NCBI RefSeq assembly: GCF_024721155.1
Contig: NZ_JAHVAP010000002.1
Location: 1 to 64,000 of the forward strand
Length of the DNA: 64,000 bases
Direction of reading: 5' to 3'
DNA from: Mucilaginibacter phenanthrenivorans
GTDB lineage: Bacteria; Bacteroidota; Bacteroidia; Sphingobacteriales; Sphingobacteriaceae
Shown: positions 8,532-15,788 of the stretch, piece after piece
How positions within the stretch are numbered: the stretch's first letter is position 1
Layout: every line of letters starts with the position of its first letter
The notes under the pieces: generated by a model
What the model was told of the DNA's origin: nothing
Database searches by the model: none
The model's input: only the letters and a program-made list of their open reading frames with translations
Made by a program: the position numbers and the translations under genes

Positions 8532-8566
8532 TTGCAAAATATTAAATTAGTTTTGCAATATTTAAT
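8532..8566 (+). repeat. AT-rich direct repeat in the promoter region of the next gene
   Basis: TTGCAAAATATTAAAT (8532-8547) and TTGCAATATTTAAT (8553-8566) are near-identical direct repeats offset by 21 bp, two helical turns. They lie immediately upstream of the start at 8584. The second overlaps a TTTG (8552-8555) placed 17 nt before a TAnnTTTG-like TATCTTTC (8573-8580). This fits an operator overlapping a promoter. Confidence 0.4.
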
Positions 8567-8580
8567 AAACCTTATCTTTC
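8552..8580 (+). promoter_or_regulatory. Bacteroidetes-type promoter (TTTG / TAnnTTTG-like)
   Basis: TTTG at 8552-8555 and TATCTTTC at 8573-8580 match the -33 and -7 elements of the Bacteroidetes primary sigma factor, with one mismatch in the -7 element and a 17-nt spacer. The ATG at 8584 follows after 3 nt, implying a leaderless or almost leaderless transcript. Confidence 0.4.
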
Positions 8581-8583
8581 ACC

Positions 8584-10599
8584 ATGAACGCTACTGATCA
8601 TTCGATAGGTATATTGGCATACGGCTCTTTGATAGACGACCCGGGCAAGGAATTAGAAGAATTAATTATAGATCGCATACCGTGCCAAACACCGTTTAAC
8701 GTAGAATTTGCCCGGCTAAGCGAAACCCGCAGTAATGCGCCAACCCTGGTGCCCTGCCAGGACGGCTCGCCGGTAAACGCAGTCGTATTGGTATTAGATC
8801 ATCACCGCGTGACGCTGTCACAAGCTGAATCGATGTTATGGAGAAGGGAAACCAGGACAACAGATACCACTAAAAACTACAAGCCGTCTAAAGAACATAA
8901 CCCTAACAAAGTCACCGTTCTGGAATTGAAAAATTTCAAAGCTGTTGCTACGGTGCTCTATACCTCGATAGGCCAAAACACGGGCATTATGAATAAGCCT
9001 GATATTTTGGCAAATTTTGCCATCCGGTCTATTCTTGAAAAAGTCGGGGAGGGAAAAAAAGATGGTATTCATTATTTGCTTGCGGCTAAAAAAAATGGCA
9101 TCCAAACGAAGTTAAGCCCCCAATATGAAGCCGAAATTCTAAAGCAAACGGAAACAAAAAGTCTTGAAGAAGCGATAGCCAAATTGGATAAACTGAGGCC
9201 CGGCAATCTTGCCAGGCTGGCAGAGGCTAAAAAGTTTGAAGAACAGGTGATAGAAATAGCCGATTTTATCGGCGAATATGGTATGAGAAAAACGCTTCAG
9301 GACCAGTCCGGTGAGGAGATCGATATGGCTCAAATCATTCGGGAGAAAGGCAAGGAATTTTTCATCCATTGCCATACAGGCTTCAAAGAAGCGCAAAAAA
9401 GAGTGCTTACACTAATGGTCGGCTTTGAAGATAGAAAGCTTATCGCAAAGCAGGAGCTTAAAGCCGCCCGCGTGGCACGTTCAAAGAAGGACATTGGATT
9501 AACCGAAAATGAGATCAAACTTATTGAGCATCGCCAAAATATCCTGCGTCACTTAATGGATACCATTGTCTGGCAAATGATTAAAGGGCAGCTCTATGTA
9601 GCCAGGCAACTATACCAGGAGGTGGAAGGTGAAAAGATCCTGAAACAATCCAATCTCGAATCGATTAAGGCTGTCGTCGAGCAAATCAACGCGAACGAAA
9701 CCGATTTTGCCCTGATCGCCGACCTTACCGGCTATATCCAAACCGGCGATCTGTTATGCAGCATCGGCGGACAATTGGTGCTTTCGGAGGTCAAGGAGGG
9801 CAGCCGGAACCACGAGATTTTAGCGATACTGGAAAAGGTACAGACCACTAATATCCCTGCCGGTGAGGTACAAGAAAAGTTTAAACTTGATGATAAATCT
9901 TTCAAGCAACTTAAACGGCAGGCCAAACAGATGGCAACAATGGCCAATTTTGCCAGTATCGTGAACGAGGATAAAGGATTTGATTTATCGTCGGGCCGGC
10001 CAATCAAAATTATTACCCCTAATGAACCAACCCATTTGTATACGGATCGCCTGATTGCCTTAAGGGAACAATTGGATAAAAGAAACCTGTGGGCTTACGA
10101 TATTATTGATGACTGTCTTCATGTGGGTATTTACAAGGGGCATTTCAGGTTTATTGGTTCAAGAATTCTTAAAACCATTGGCGATACGCAATCGAAGAAT
10201 ATCCTGATGATCAATTACCTGAGTGTCATCGAGTCATTGGATAAGCCCTTATTGTTTTTACCCTTCGATAAAGAGTTTATCTTCGACCTGATGTTTGGCC
10301 GTGTGCTCATGCTCTTTATGATCGATATTGACAAGTTTATGGAACTATATCCGGATTATGGTTTAAAAGCAGAATGGGGAACCAGGAAAGAAAGCCATCA
10401 AATGCGCGAACAGATGAAGGGTAGTATGTTTATTAAAAACAACAAAGGTATCAAGATCATCCATCCAAAGTCAAAAGATGTCATGTGGTTAGCGCACGGC
10501 ACGTTTTTGAAAATGGTTTTTGATTCCATTCACCCGGCTTACGTTGCGTATTCAGCAAATTATAATTTCTCTTTGAACGATGAAGAAAAGGCTGACTAA
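8584..10599 (+). CDS. Gamma-glutamylcyclotransferase-like domain fused to a PD-(D/E)XK-like nuclease
   Basis: A 671-residue protein. The N-terminus has ILAYGSLIDDPG (residues 9-20), the YGSL loop of the GGCT/AIG2 fold, and SMLWRRETR near residue 85 could carry the catalytic Glu. A long helical middle (about 120-370) follows. Then TGDLL with Asp389 and LSEVKEG with Glu402 and Lys404 give a D-x12-E-x-K pattern typical of PD-(D/E)XK nucleases. The C-terminal 250 residues are unassigned. A PIN-like gene follows 34 bp later, so the two are almost certainly an operon. The architecture suggests a conflict or stress system, but neither domain is proven active. Confidence 0.6.
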   Translation: MNATDHSIGILAYGSLIDDPGKELEELIIDRIPCQTPFNVEFARLSETRSNAPTLVPCQDGSPVNAVVLVLDHHRVTLSQAESMLWRRETRTTDTTKNYKPSKEHNPNKVTVLELKNFKAVATVLYTSIGQNTGIMNKPDILANFAIRSILEKVGEGKKDGIHYLLAAKKNGIQTKLSPQYEAEILKQTETKSLEEAIAKLDKLRPGNLARLAEAKKFEEQVIEIADFIGEYGMRKTLQDQSGEEIDMAQIIREKGKEFFIHCHTGFKEAQKRVLTLMVGFEDRKLIAKQELKAARVARSKKDIGLTENEIKLIEHRQNILRHLMDTIVWQMIKGQLYVARQLYQEVEGEKILKQSNLESIKAVVEQINANETDFALIADLTGYIQTGDLLCSIGGQLVLSEVKEGSRNHEILAILEKVQTTNIPAGEVQEKFKLDDKSFKQLKRQAKQMATMANFASIVNEDKGFDLSSGRPIKIITPNEPTHLYTDRLIALREQLDKRNLWAYDIIDDCLHVGIYKGHFRFIGSRILKTIGDTQSKNILMINYLSVIESLDKPLLFLPFDKEFIFDLMFGRVLMLFMIDIDKFMELYPDYGLKAEWGTRKESHQMREQMKGSMFIKNNKGIKIIHPKSKDVMWLAHGTFLKMVFDSIHPAYVAYSANYNFSLNDEEKAD

Positions 10600-10633
10600 T
10601 TTTGCCTTATCCCGCAATTATCAGGATTAAGAT

Positions 10634-11683
10634 ATGCTTCCCATAGATCGCTACCTTGCCAATAAAAGCCTTGAAATAAGCGCAGCCAATCGCGGGTTAA
10701 AAATAGTTTACCTCGACGTTAACTATTGGATAAGGCTAAGAAACCAAAGTACCGGCTCCCCGGGCGAAGACAGAGCGATGCTGGACAAAGCATTAAGCCT
10801 GGCTGCAGAACGCAAGTGTATATTCCCGGTAAGCGATATTGTCTACTACGAAATATTAAAGCAGCAGGACGAACGATCACGGCGGGACACCTTTAATATC
10901 GTTTCACAGCTATCCGGCAACATTGCGTTAATGGATGATCATAAAAGAATAAAGATCGAGTTCCTGCATTGGATGGCCGCAGGTCAAAATGCGGTTACCC
11001 ACACCGCCGACCAATTAGTCTGGTCTAAGCTTCCGCTGGTTATCGCGTATCCCGGATTGGCAGCGGTCGATTATTCAACGGGCACGAATGAAATACAGGA
11101 TGCCTTTTTCGATTTTATGGGTGAAATTCCAATGGTTGATATTTCTGCTGTAGAAAACCTCCATCAGTATCCTTTCACGTTCAAAGACAATGTTGATGAA
11201 ATGAATGCCAATAAAAAGGCATACGCGCATCAAAATAAAACAGCGGTGCAGCTATTTTTATCCGAGTTGGGAGGAGTGCTCGATGGTGCGGACGAAATAT
11301 TAAAAGCGGCCATGCGCGAGAAGTATTTCAAAGATACCGGCCGTGAAGCATCAATCGAAGAAATCAATACGACCGGTACAATGGAATGGCGGTCATTGAT
11401 CTATCATTGTTTCAAGCAAAATAAGGTAGGCAGCCACTTGCCATTTTTTCGTATTTGCGCCGCCTTGTATGCCTCATTTCGCTGGAATAAAGAACGTCAG
11501 TATAAAGACGGCAATGATACACTTGATGTGATGCATGCCTGTGCCGCCTTGCCCTATTGCGATTATTTTTTTACGGAAAGGGAGTTACATACCATTATTG
11601 AACAACAAAAACTCGATCAGCTGTATAATTGCACAGTGGCGAGCAAAACAGATGTTGTCATGCAGTTACTGGATAGCCTTTAA
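10634..11683 (+). CDS. PIN-like domain putative ribonuclease, 349 aa
   Basis: The N-terminal strand KIVYLDVNYWIRL places Asp28 as the first acidic residue of a PIN-type active site. SDIVYYEIL (Asp68/Glu73) fits the second. Near residues 295-310, DTLDVMHACAALPYCDYFFTE resembles the PIN C-terminal core, with acidic residues ahead of the FFT strand. The central part is a long helical insertion, so the protein is much larger than toxin-type PINs (about 130 residues). It follows the cyclotransferase/nuclease fusion by 34 bp. RNA cleavage is inferred from fold-level resemblance. Confidence 0.55.
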   Translation: MLPIDRYLANKSLEISAANRGLKIVYLDVNYWIRLRNQSTGSPGEDRAMLDKALSLAAERKCIFPVSDIVYYEILKQQDERSRRDTFNIVSQLSGNIALMDDHKRIKIEFLHWMAAGQNAVTHTADQLVWSKLPLVIAYPGLAAVDYSTGTNEIQDAFFDFMGEIPMVDISAVENLHQYPFTFKDNVDEMNANKKAYAHQNKTAVQLFLSELGGVLDGADEILKAAMREKYFKDTGREASIEEINTTGTMEWRSLIYHCFKQNKVGSHLPFFRICAALYASFRWNKERQYKDGNDTLDVMHACAALPYCDYFFTERELHTIIEQQKLDQLYNCTVASKTDVVMQLLDSL

Positions 11684-11777
11684 GCTGCCCCCATCCCCAA
11701 GTTCCCGAAGGATAGTGTTTCATCACTTATCAGTGACTTACAGAACGGTATAAAGACACTTAGGGCCGGGCGCAAAA

Positions 11778-11807
11778 ATGCCCGCCTGCCTCCATAACAG
11801 CGGGCAT
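11778..11807 (-). terminator. Intrinsic terminator of the DUF932 operon
   Basis: ATGCCCGC (11778-11785) pairs with GCGGGCAT (11800-11807). On the minus strand the stem is followed by ATTTTTG. It begins about 9 nt beyond the stop codon at 11816, so it should end the minus-strand operon. It also faces the incoming plus-strand PIN-like gene. Confidence 0.65.
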
Positions 11808-11815
11808 AATATGTC

Positions 11816-11962
11816 TTATAATGCTACAATAATGCCGTCCTGGCAATCGTTCGCCTCGGCTTCGGCATCTTCATAGGTTTCAAAAACTTTATTACTGCCG
11901 TCTTCGTCGGTTACAATAATGGCAAATTCGGGTCCGCCGTGTGTTTCAATGACGATATACAT
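11816..11962 (-). CDS. Small acidic protein, 48 aa
   Basis: I take the start at 11960-11962 (MYIVIETHGG); an upstream in-frame ATG would extend it into the spacer behind the DUF932 gene. The product is acidic, with strand-like FAIIVTDEDGSNKVF followed by the helix ETYEDAEAEANDC. It resembles small proteins that accompany DUF932 genes in Bacteroidetes mobile elements. It is the last gene before the terminator at 11778-11807. The function is unknown. Confidence 0.55.
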   Translation of the reverse strand: MYIVIETHGGPEFAIIVTDEDGSNKVFETYEDAEAEANDCQDGIIVAL

Positions 11963-12001
11963 AACAAAATAATTAAGGGGCATTGCTGCCCCGGTAAACA
12001 A

Positions 12002-13036
12002 TTAGTTTTTTAAAATGCTGCTGCCGTGCCTTGCGAAGCTGTCGCACAAGTCAAAGGTGGTTTGCCCTTTTTGCAGCCCGCCCCCGTACATGATGGATTT
12101 GAATTTGGTTTCTTCGTCCCTGAAATTGCGCACGTTCTGAAAATACCCGGTCACGCTGTTGTATGCCCCGAACAACGTCCCTTTGGTGGTGGCTTCCTGT
12201 TGGGTGGGGCTGGTCATGGCGTAATCAAATACGCTGGAAACGATGTTGTTAAAATGGCTGGATAATTCATCTTCCTTGCCCGTTTTTAGCTTGTCATAGG
12301 TTTCCTTGTTCGGCGACATGGCCAATTGTATCAGCCGTTTCAATTCCGGGTCGCTAATGCGCACCCTTGACCAGCGGTTGTAAATCGCTTCCAGTTCGAC
12401 CGATAACTGGTTACAGATACCCAGCATTTTATGCGCTTCTTTGAGTTTGTCGGTTGCGCTGGCGGTGTGGCGTATCTTGATACAGTTCACATGGTTGCGC
12501 AATGCTGCATTAAGTGTATTGCGGCAAACTACTCTTATCGGCGTAAAGGCTATGCTAATACTGCCCGTGCCGTCATGCGAGGAAGTCAGGAAAAGGTATT
12601 TTTCTATGCAGTCGTCCCGCCCGACCTTGATAAAATCGGGCAGCTTGGCGGTAATAAAAATCGTTTCCCCCTGTCCCAAAGCCCCGGCGGTTTCATACAA
12701 TATGCCGTTGTTATTGTCCACGATGCTGTCGAAAAAACTGAATACCTCGGTATTCTGTACCACTTCATAGTCGCTGCCGACCTTATCGCCCAAAATGGCT
12801 TCGGTGTCCGTGCGGAAAGTAAAATAACTGTTATCGGAAATGATATTTACCCCGCTCGGCAGCGGGTGGATATTCGGGCGTTTGACTACCTCGTAATTCA
12901 GCCCGGCGTGCATCACCGCTTCTTCGCTGGTGGGGTAATCGCTGATAATTTGTCCTAAGCCGTGCCAGGCTTTTTCTTTGACCGAAAAGAAACTGTGCTT
13001 CCCGGTCTGCTCGTTATAATTAATATCGTGTGCCAT
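12002..13036 (-). CDS. DUF932 (phage/plasmid-like) protein
   Basis: A 344-residue protein beginning MAHDINYNEQTGKHSF, with the family-typical AWHGLG near residue 25, an EAVMHAGLNYEV block, and FTPIRVVCRNTLNAAL about the middle. These are hallmarks of the DUF932/TIGR03299 family found on plasmids, phages and conjugative elements. The biochemical role is unknown. The gene starts 4 bp after the 55-aa gene stops, so it belongs to a tight operon and marks mobile-element backbone here. Confidence 0.8.
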   Translation of the reverse strand: MAHDINYNEQTGKHSFFSVKEKAWHGLGQIISDYPTSEEAVMHAGLNYEVVKRPNIHPLPSGVNIISDNSYFTFRTDTEAILGDKVGSDYEVVQNTEVFSFFDSIVDNNNGILYETAGALGQGETIFITAKLPDFIKVGRDDCIEKYLFLTSSHDGTGSISIAFTPIRVVCRNTLNAALRNHVNCIKIRHTASATDKLKEAHKMLGICNQLSVELEAIYNRWSRVRISDPELKRLIQLAMSPNKETYDKLKTGKEDELSSHFNNIVSSVFDYAMTSPTQQEATTKGTLFGAYNSVTGYFQNVRNFRDEETKFKSIMYGGGLQKGQTTFDLCDSFARHGSSILKN

Positions 13037-13040
13037 AATT

Positions 13041-13208
13041 TTAAGATTTGAGTTTATAATCCATCAATTTGATGTCGTGTATTTTCACCTTTTTGGTGCT
13101 GGTGATGGTGCAGGTTGCCTTATGCTGTATTTCGGCAATCGCCTCATGCACATTCTTATGCGTGGTTTGTATGGTCGCTTTGACCAGTAAAAAAATGGTA
13201 TCGTACAT
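13041..13208 (-). CDS. Small basic protein, 55 aa
   Basis: A frame from the ATG at 13206-13208 to the stop at 13041-13043 encodes MYDTIFLLVKATIQTTHKN and then a Thr/Lys-rich tail ending LMDYKLKS. It sits 4 bp from both its upstream neighbour (stop 13213) and its downstream neighbour (start 13036). That tight packing is the main evidence that it is a gene. No family was recognised. Confidence 0.6.
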   Translation of the reverse strand: MYDTIFLLVKATIQTTHKNVHEAIAEIQHKATCTITSTKKVKIHDIKLMDYKLKS

Positions 13209-13212
13209 CGGT

Positions 13213-13341
13213 CTATGAATTATAGGAATTGATAAAATCCGCCAGCTCCCTGTTAAAAGCTCCGGGGTTGTCTGTCGCTAACTGTTCGGCGTAACCCTCC
13301 CAAAAAATTTGGTTGGTGAGTTCTACAAAAATTTCTATCAT
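13213..13341 (-). CDS. Small protein, 42 aa
   Basis: I choose the ATG at 13339-13341 (MIEIFVELTNQIFWEGYAEQ) rather than an upstream in-frame start, because the longer version would read through the hairpin at 13378-13406. The peptide is acidic and amphipathic, ending ELADFINSYNS. It is packed directly against the 55-aa gene, indicating one operon. The function is unknown. Confidence 0.5.
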   Translation of the reverse strand: MIEIFVELTNQIFWEGYAEQLATDNPGAFNRELADFINSYNS

Positions 13342-13377
13342 TGCCTTAGAATTTAAGATGAGAAATGTCTTAAATGA

Positions 13378-13406
13378 CGCCCTGTGTATTAGTGCTACAC
13401 AGGGCG
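13378..13406. terminator. Perfect 11-bp hairpin between operon genes
   Basis: CGCCCTGTGTA (13378-13388) pairs perfectly with TACACAGGGCG (13396-13406) around a 7-nt loop. It lies between the Pro/Ala/Lys-rich protein gene (stop 13422) and the 42-aa gene (start 13341) on the minus strand. The T-tract after the stem is weak in both directions, so it may be a partial terminator or an mRNA-stability element that separates expression levels. Confidence 0.5.
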
Positions 13407-13421
13407 TTTCCATTTAAAAAA

Positions 13422-14033
13422 TTAAGACGGTATCACTATACCCGCTTCGATCTCCGCCAGTTTGTCCACGCACATATTATTCACCAACTGCGCAACCGTC
13501 CAGATAATGGTCGGGTTCTTGGTTTCAAACTTCCGGTTGCGGTCGTCTGTAATCGTCAGCGTACAGCCGGTATAATAATTGGTGTCGGCGCTGTCCGCTT
13601 CATCCCGCAACTCCACTTCAAAATCATCCAAATTTTTGATGGTTTCCTGCAGCTTGATGCGTTGTTTCGCCTTGCGGTGCATTTCCTCGATGAACTTCAA
13701 TGTACCCTCCAAATTCAGCACGAATTTTTTAGGCTCCGGTTTCACTTCTTCGGTTTTTGCGGGTTCGGCCTTGGGCGCTTCCTGTTTAGGTGCTTCCTGT
13801 TTTGGCGCTTCGGCTTTCGGCTCTTCCTTTGGTTTTGCCGCTTCCACCTTTGGCGTTTCCTTGACCGCTTCGGCGGGTTTGCTATTGTCCTTATTCACCG
13901 GGTTACCTGCCACAAACTTGGGGTGTTTATTTTCCTCGGTTACGGGGTTGATAATTGTGGTGGCTGCTGCCTTTTCGTCTTTTTGAGCCACATTGTTTAA
14001 ATCGGTATTTTTATCTACTACTAACGTTTTCAT
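13422..14033 (-). CDS. Pro/Ala/Lys/Glu-rich linker protein of a mobile element, 203 aa
   Basis: Residues ~50-105 form a low-complexity charged linker built on repeats of PKQEA and PKAEP. The folded C-terminal part (about 105-203) contains NLEGTLKFIEEMHRKAKQRIKLQETI, then YYTGCTLTITDDRNRKFETKNP. It heads the DUF932 operon. No named domain is recognised; similar lysine/alanine/proline-linker proteins are common in Bacteroidetes conjugative elements. The large antisense frame opposite it is a by-product of the repeats. Confidence 0.6.
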   Translation of the reverse strand: MKTLVVDKNTDLNNVAQKDEKAAATTIINPVTEENKHPKFVAGNPVNKDNSKPAEAVKETPKVEAAKPKEEPKAEAPKQEAPKQEAPKAEPAKTEEVKPEPKKFVLNLEGTLKFIEEMHRKAKQRIKLQETIKNLDDFEVELRDEADSADTNYYTGCTLTITDDRNRKFETKNPTIIWTVAQLVNNMCVDKLAEIEAGIVIPS

Positions 14034-14561
14034 GATTTCTATTTTTTAAAATGTTTACTACTTTCAATTGATTTTGCCCGCTTTGGGCGTGTAGGTATCA
14101 GCCGTCCCGGCTTCCGGGACGTACTGTGTGGTGGGCTTCTTCCGTTTGCAGTGTTCATGGTGCTTTGTTTTTATTCACCCTCGGCTGAAGCCTCCGGTGG
14201 CTTTTTGTAGGCAACCGCACCTGAACAAGCCGGGCATACGGGCAAGGCTTTGCGAAAAAAAATACGACCCGAGCGCAGCGAGGGTGGAGATTTTTTTTCA
14301 GCAAACCCGCAGGGCCCGGCCTTGACGGGATGTCCCGGCTTATCAGAACTTTGCTGCGAAAAAGCCAATGGAGAATTGAGAGAAAGGTTGAATAACGGTT
14401 TTAAAGGGCTTATTGGTGGCCGCAAAAAGTCCGGGTGCGGGCGGCTCCGCAGCGCAGCGCGGCAGACGGCTGTGCCCGGTCTTTTCCAATGCAGTGAAGC
14501 GGCAGAGCAAAAGCGATGCGGCTGGAACTGCTGACCTGAAGCACGTCCGGCATGAATGGAT
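14034..14561. other. GC-rich non-coding region with hairpins
   Basis: This stretch holds no convincing gene: the two short frames present are antisense to each other and compositionally odd. It contains the perfect hairpin CGTCCCGG-CTT-CCGGGACG (14103-14121), homopolymer runs near 14253 and 14291, and several G/C-rich short inverted motifs. It separates the DUF932 operon from the RadC-like gene and could hold a promoter, a replication or transfer site, or decayed sequence. Confidence 0.4.
14103..14121. repeat. Perfect GC hairpin
   Basis: CGTCCCGG and CCGGGACG flank a CTT loop, forming an 8-bp perfect stem about 70 bp upstream of the minus-strand gene start at 14033. It has no adjacent T-run on either side, so it is not a canonical terminator. 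Confidence 0.55.
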
Positions 14562-15158
14562 TTAATGGCTGACTGCTTTTAAATAAAAACGGGATCGTTC
14601 TGATTCAGCCAGACGTATCGCCAGCTCCATTGCCGAAATGATAGCCGATGATTTGGCATGCCCCATGCCTTTAAACCGGCAAAGTTCTTCGATGGTTAGC
14701 TTTGACAACCTGGCCAAGCTGAACTCCACACTCCGTAAAATATGAGCGGCCAGGTCAACGGCTGTTTGTTTAGGCGAACCTCCTCCAATCAGCATAGCGA
14801 TCAGTTCCGCGTCGGCCATAGCGTCCCGTCCCTGTAATAATAGCTTTTCACGCGGACGACATTCCGGGTCCCAGCTTTTGATACCGGTCGTTCGTTCATG
14901 AACCGCTGCTCGTTGTGTTTCGATACCTGCCGCTTTCTGGTAACCCGCCGTCCGGAATAAGGAGGACATCGCTTCCAGCAAGAGTGGAAAATTTTCTTCA
15001 AAGATGACCACGCACTGTTTTTCAAACTGGTCATCCGGCTGTCTATCGCTCCGGGTAATGCGGATATAATCCGTCCCGTTTGCTGCGCGCAGGTAATCAA
15101 AAAAATAGGTCTTACCATAATGGGTAAAACTTTCTGTTGCGATCACGTCTTCTTTCAT
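14562..15158 (-). CDS. PUR-like (DUF3276) domain fused to the RadC N-terminal helix-hairpin-helix domain
   Basis: I choose the ATG at 15156-15158 (MKEDVIATESF); a longer start at 15182 exists. Residues ~1-75 resemble the PUR-alpha-like DUF3276 domain: KEDV, YGKTYFFDYLRAANGTDYIRI, and FPLLLEAMSSLFR. Residues ~95-190 match the N-terminal UPF0758 region of RadC: RPREKLLLQGRDAMADAELI, AMLIGGGSP, and the helix-hairpin-helix-like LCRFKGMGHAKSSAI. The protein then stops, so the C-terminal JAB/MPN metalloprotease-like domain of RadC is absent. Both parts are nucleic-acid-binding folds, so a DNA-binding or regulatory role is plausible. It is divergent from the zinc-ribbon gene across two palindromes. 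Confidence 0.65.
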   Translation of the reverse strand: MKEDVIATESFTHYGKTYFFDYLRAANGTDYIRITRSDRQPDDQFEKQCVVIFEENFPLLLEAMSSLFRTAGYQKAAGIETQRAAVHERTTGIKSWDPECRPREKLLLQGRDAMADAELIAMLIGGGSPKQTAVDLAAHILRSVEFSLARLSKLTIEELCRFKGMGHAKSSAIISAMELAIRLAESERSRFYLKAVSH

Positions 15159-15201
15159 GGTCTTACGTTTTGTCGGCAGCAAAACTGGAAAGGGACAACC
15201 G

Positions 15202-15214
15202 ATTACCCGGTAAT
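15202..15214. promoter_or_regulatory. 13-bp palindromic operator, copy 1
   Basis: ATTACCCGGTAAT is a palindrome with a single central base. An identical second copy lies 20 bp further on. It is in the divergent promoter region between the PUR-RadC gene (start 15158) and the zinc-ribbon gene (start 15281), the usual place for a repressor site. Confidence 0.6.
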
Positions 15215-15221
15215 AAGAACA

Positions 15222-15234
15222 ATTACCCGGTAAT
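15222..15234. promoter_or_regulatory. 13-bp palindromic operator, copy 2
   Basis: This is an identical copy of the palindrome ATTACCCGGTAAT at 15202-15214. The 20-bp centre-to-centre spacing places both on nearly the same face of the helix, favouring cooperative binding of a dimeric regulator. The HTH gene at 15789 is a candidate binder. Confidence 0.6.
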
Positions 15235-15280
15235 ACCGTTTATGATACAGTTGGTCAGCTTATTAAAAAATAGCCGATTT

Positions 15281-15691
15281 ATGCCCACTTTAAGATCTGA
15301 AGCGATAAAGCATTGCGAGAACTGCGGCAAGGAACTGTTCGGTCGAACCGACAAACGGTTCTGTAACGACGGCTGCCGTAACCAGTTCAACCGGGAGAAG
15401 GCTGCGCGGGAAAAGCAAAAAGCCCATGACAACCTGCCGGAGATATTCAAGATCATTAAAAGGAACTACGAAATATTGCAAGGTTACAGCCTGAAAGGCT
15501 TGCATGAAGACGAGGCGATTTTTACCGATACCTGGAGGCTTAAAGAACAGGGTTTCAATTTTAAGTTCTTTACCAGCCAGGTGATTGAGCGGGATGGTGA
15601 AAGGATCAATTGTTGCTTTGAATTTGGCTGGTACGAGGAGGTAAGCAGTACTTGTAGTATGGTCTACCGGCCACGCCAGGCGAAAATATGA
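15281..15691 (+). CDS. Zinc-ribbon protein, 136 aa
   Basis: I choose the ATG at 15281 (MPTLRSEAIKHC); longer in-frame starts would run through the operator pair. Near the N-terminus is CENCGKELFGRTDKRFCNDGC, a CxxC...CxxxC arrangement typical of small treble-clef/zinc-ribbon proteins. A basic helical segment follows, then a conserved-looking C-terminal half (LKEQGFNFKFFTSQVIERDG). It is widespread-looking in Bacteroidetes but of unknown role; nucleic-acid binding is plausible. Its expression is probably governed by the palindromes at 15202-15234. Confidence 0.65.
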   Translation: MPTLRSEAIKHCENCGKELFGRTDKRFCNDGCRNQFNREKAAREKQKAHDNLPEIFKIIKRNYEILQGYSLKGLHEDEAIFTDTWRLKEQGFNFKFFTSQVIERDGERINCCFEFGWYEEVSSTCSMVYRPRQAKI

Positions 15692-15788
15692 GCGGGCATT
15701 GTTTTACCTTCTTCCCTGAATGATTATACTTAAAAGAACCCTCTTATAAGCGGTTGAGCAAGCGGGATACTTTTTAGTGCTTTGGAAA

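Noticed and set aside
13374-14000. 208-codon plus-strand frame rich in Phe/Arg/Leu
   Set aside because: It is antisense to the Pro/Ala/Lys-rich protein gene; its composition is the mirror of that low-complexity linker.
14171-14534. Two antisense-overlapping small frames in the GC-rich spacer
   Set aside because: They overlap each other on opposite strands, are compositionally unusual and have no motif.
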